Shown piece by piece: positions 35,363 to 35,610 of a stretch of DNA of 35,610 bases. How positions within the stretch are numbered: position 1 is the first letter of the stretch; each line of letters opens with the position of its first letter. This DNA comes from Methylobacterium gossipiicola (GTDB taxonomy: Bacteria > Pseudomonadota > Alphaproteobacteria > Rhizobiales > Beijerinckiaceae). The notes under the pieces are model-generated. The model searched no databases, was not told the origin of the DNA, and was given only the letters and a program-made list of their open reading frames with translations. The position numbers were made by a program, and so were the translations under genes. Location: assembly GCF_900113485.1 (NCBI RefSeq), contig NZ_FOPM01000034.1:1-35610 (forward strand), given 5' to 3'.

Positions 35363-35519
35363 GGATGCGCCGCTGTGCCAGCCGCGCGGCGATCCGGCGG
35401 ATCTCCTGGACCGACCAACGGATCAGCGCGCGCGGTCTCGGCCGCGCCCGTCTTTTTGGGGGCGGCGCGTTGGCGTGATGGCGGATCACCGCCAGCAGGG
35501 CAAACGCCATCATCACTAA

Positions 35520-35610
35520 GAGCGCCTAACAGAACCGTCTGATCTGGTTGAGGGTGATGAGGCTGGCGGCGAGGCTCGTGAAGGCCTCGTAGATGTCTGC
35601 GCGTCGCTCA
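35520..35610 (-). mobile_element. 3' end of an IS5-type element, running off the right edge
   Basis: The terminal repeat GAGCGCCTAACAGAACCG at 35520-35537 matches 16 of 18 bases of the repeat at 25079-25096. The reverse strand carries the last codons of the transposase, ERRADIYEAFTSLAASLITL then NQIRRFC and TAG (35526-35528). This C-terminus belongs to the same kind of IS5 transposase as the N-terminal fragment at 24957-25047. Confidence 0.78.

Larger units (their letters stand above)
34293..35519 (-). pseudogene. IS701-like transposase C-terminus, split by an IS5 element
   Basis: The reverse strand from 35519 reads MMAFALLAVIRHHANAPPPK and on to EIRRIAARLAQRRI, stopping at 35363. It resumes at 34453 with PAHVIAWSLWRRAQKAAARN and ends at TAA 34293-34295. 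Joined across the IS5 copy, the codons ATC-CAG-CCC-GCT-CAC are continuous, giving RRIQPAHVIAWS. The N-terminal part is missing because another IS5-type element begins at 35520. The IS701 label is from recalled C-terminal signatures and is less sure than the joining. Confidence 0.7.

Noticed and set aside
25079..35537. A single intact composite transposon with target duplications
   Set aside because: The left copy is truncated by the IS3 element and the right copy leaves the window, so outer ends and duplications cannot be seen; only the bracketing is claimed.
1..35610. CRISPR arrays, tRNA and rRNA genes
   Set aside because: No regularly spaced direct repeats and no cloverleaf or rRNA signature were found on reading both strands by eye.

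Overview
The window reads as a high-GC alphaproteobacterial chromosome, most likely a Methylobacterium-like member of the Hyphomicrobiales. This rests on GC-rich codon use, an isocitrate lyase paired with a RamB/ScfR-type regulator, and the kinds of insertion sequence present. The genus is an inference. About two thirds looks like ordinary chromosome; the rest is an accessory region full of insertion sequences (IS).

Left part (1-13193). A chemotaxis receptor runs off the left edge. A decayed IS481-type transposase end lies just upstream of a cobalamin riboswitch, which precedes nrdA, nrdB and a CbiX-like/[2Fe-2S] ferredoxin fusion gene. NrdB has phenylalanine in place of the radical tyrosine and matches the class Ic (Mn/Fe) type. 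B12 would therefore be expected to repress a B12-independent ribonucleotide reductase. Next come isocitrate lyase with two small downstream genes, the divergent regulator with TTTGCGAA-type repeats between them, a phosphoglycerate mutase, and a broken 2-methylcitrate synthase gene.

Defence island (13195-21765). An IS481 element sits exactly between the broken prpC and the last 57 codons of a type I restriction specificity gene (hsdS), with no target duplication visible; this looks like a deletion scar. A complete-looking type I Zorya anti-phage operon follows: zorA, zorB, zorC and zorD, joined by 1-4 nt overlaps. zorA is split between two frames at a run of seven G, so the system is either switched off, phase-variable, rescued by slippage, or affected by a sequence error.

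IS nest (21799-25096). An IS630 element with TA duplications adjoins an IS3-family element that is itself interrupted by an IS5-family element, and then the 5' end of another IS5-type element. That end has cut off a UDP-glucose dehydrogenase gene after 22 codons.

Glycan cluster (25248-34130). GC content is visibly lower here. The genes are a 1324-residue multidomain glycosyltransferase with an N-terminal repeat region, an AsnB-like amidotransferase, two methyltransferases and a UDP-uronate-type epimerase. Together they suggest a surface glycan with amidated or methylated uronic acid. The cluster is bracketed by ends of two similarly oriented IS5-type copies, so it may have moved as a composite unit. 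The right end (34147-35610) is a second pile of nested transposase remnants.
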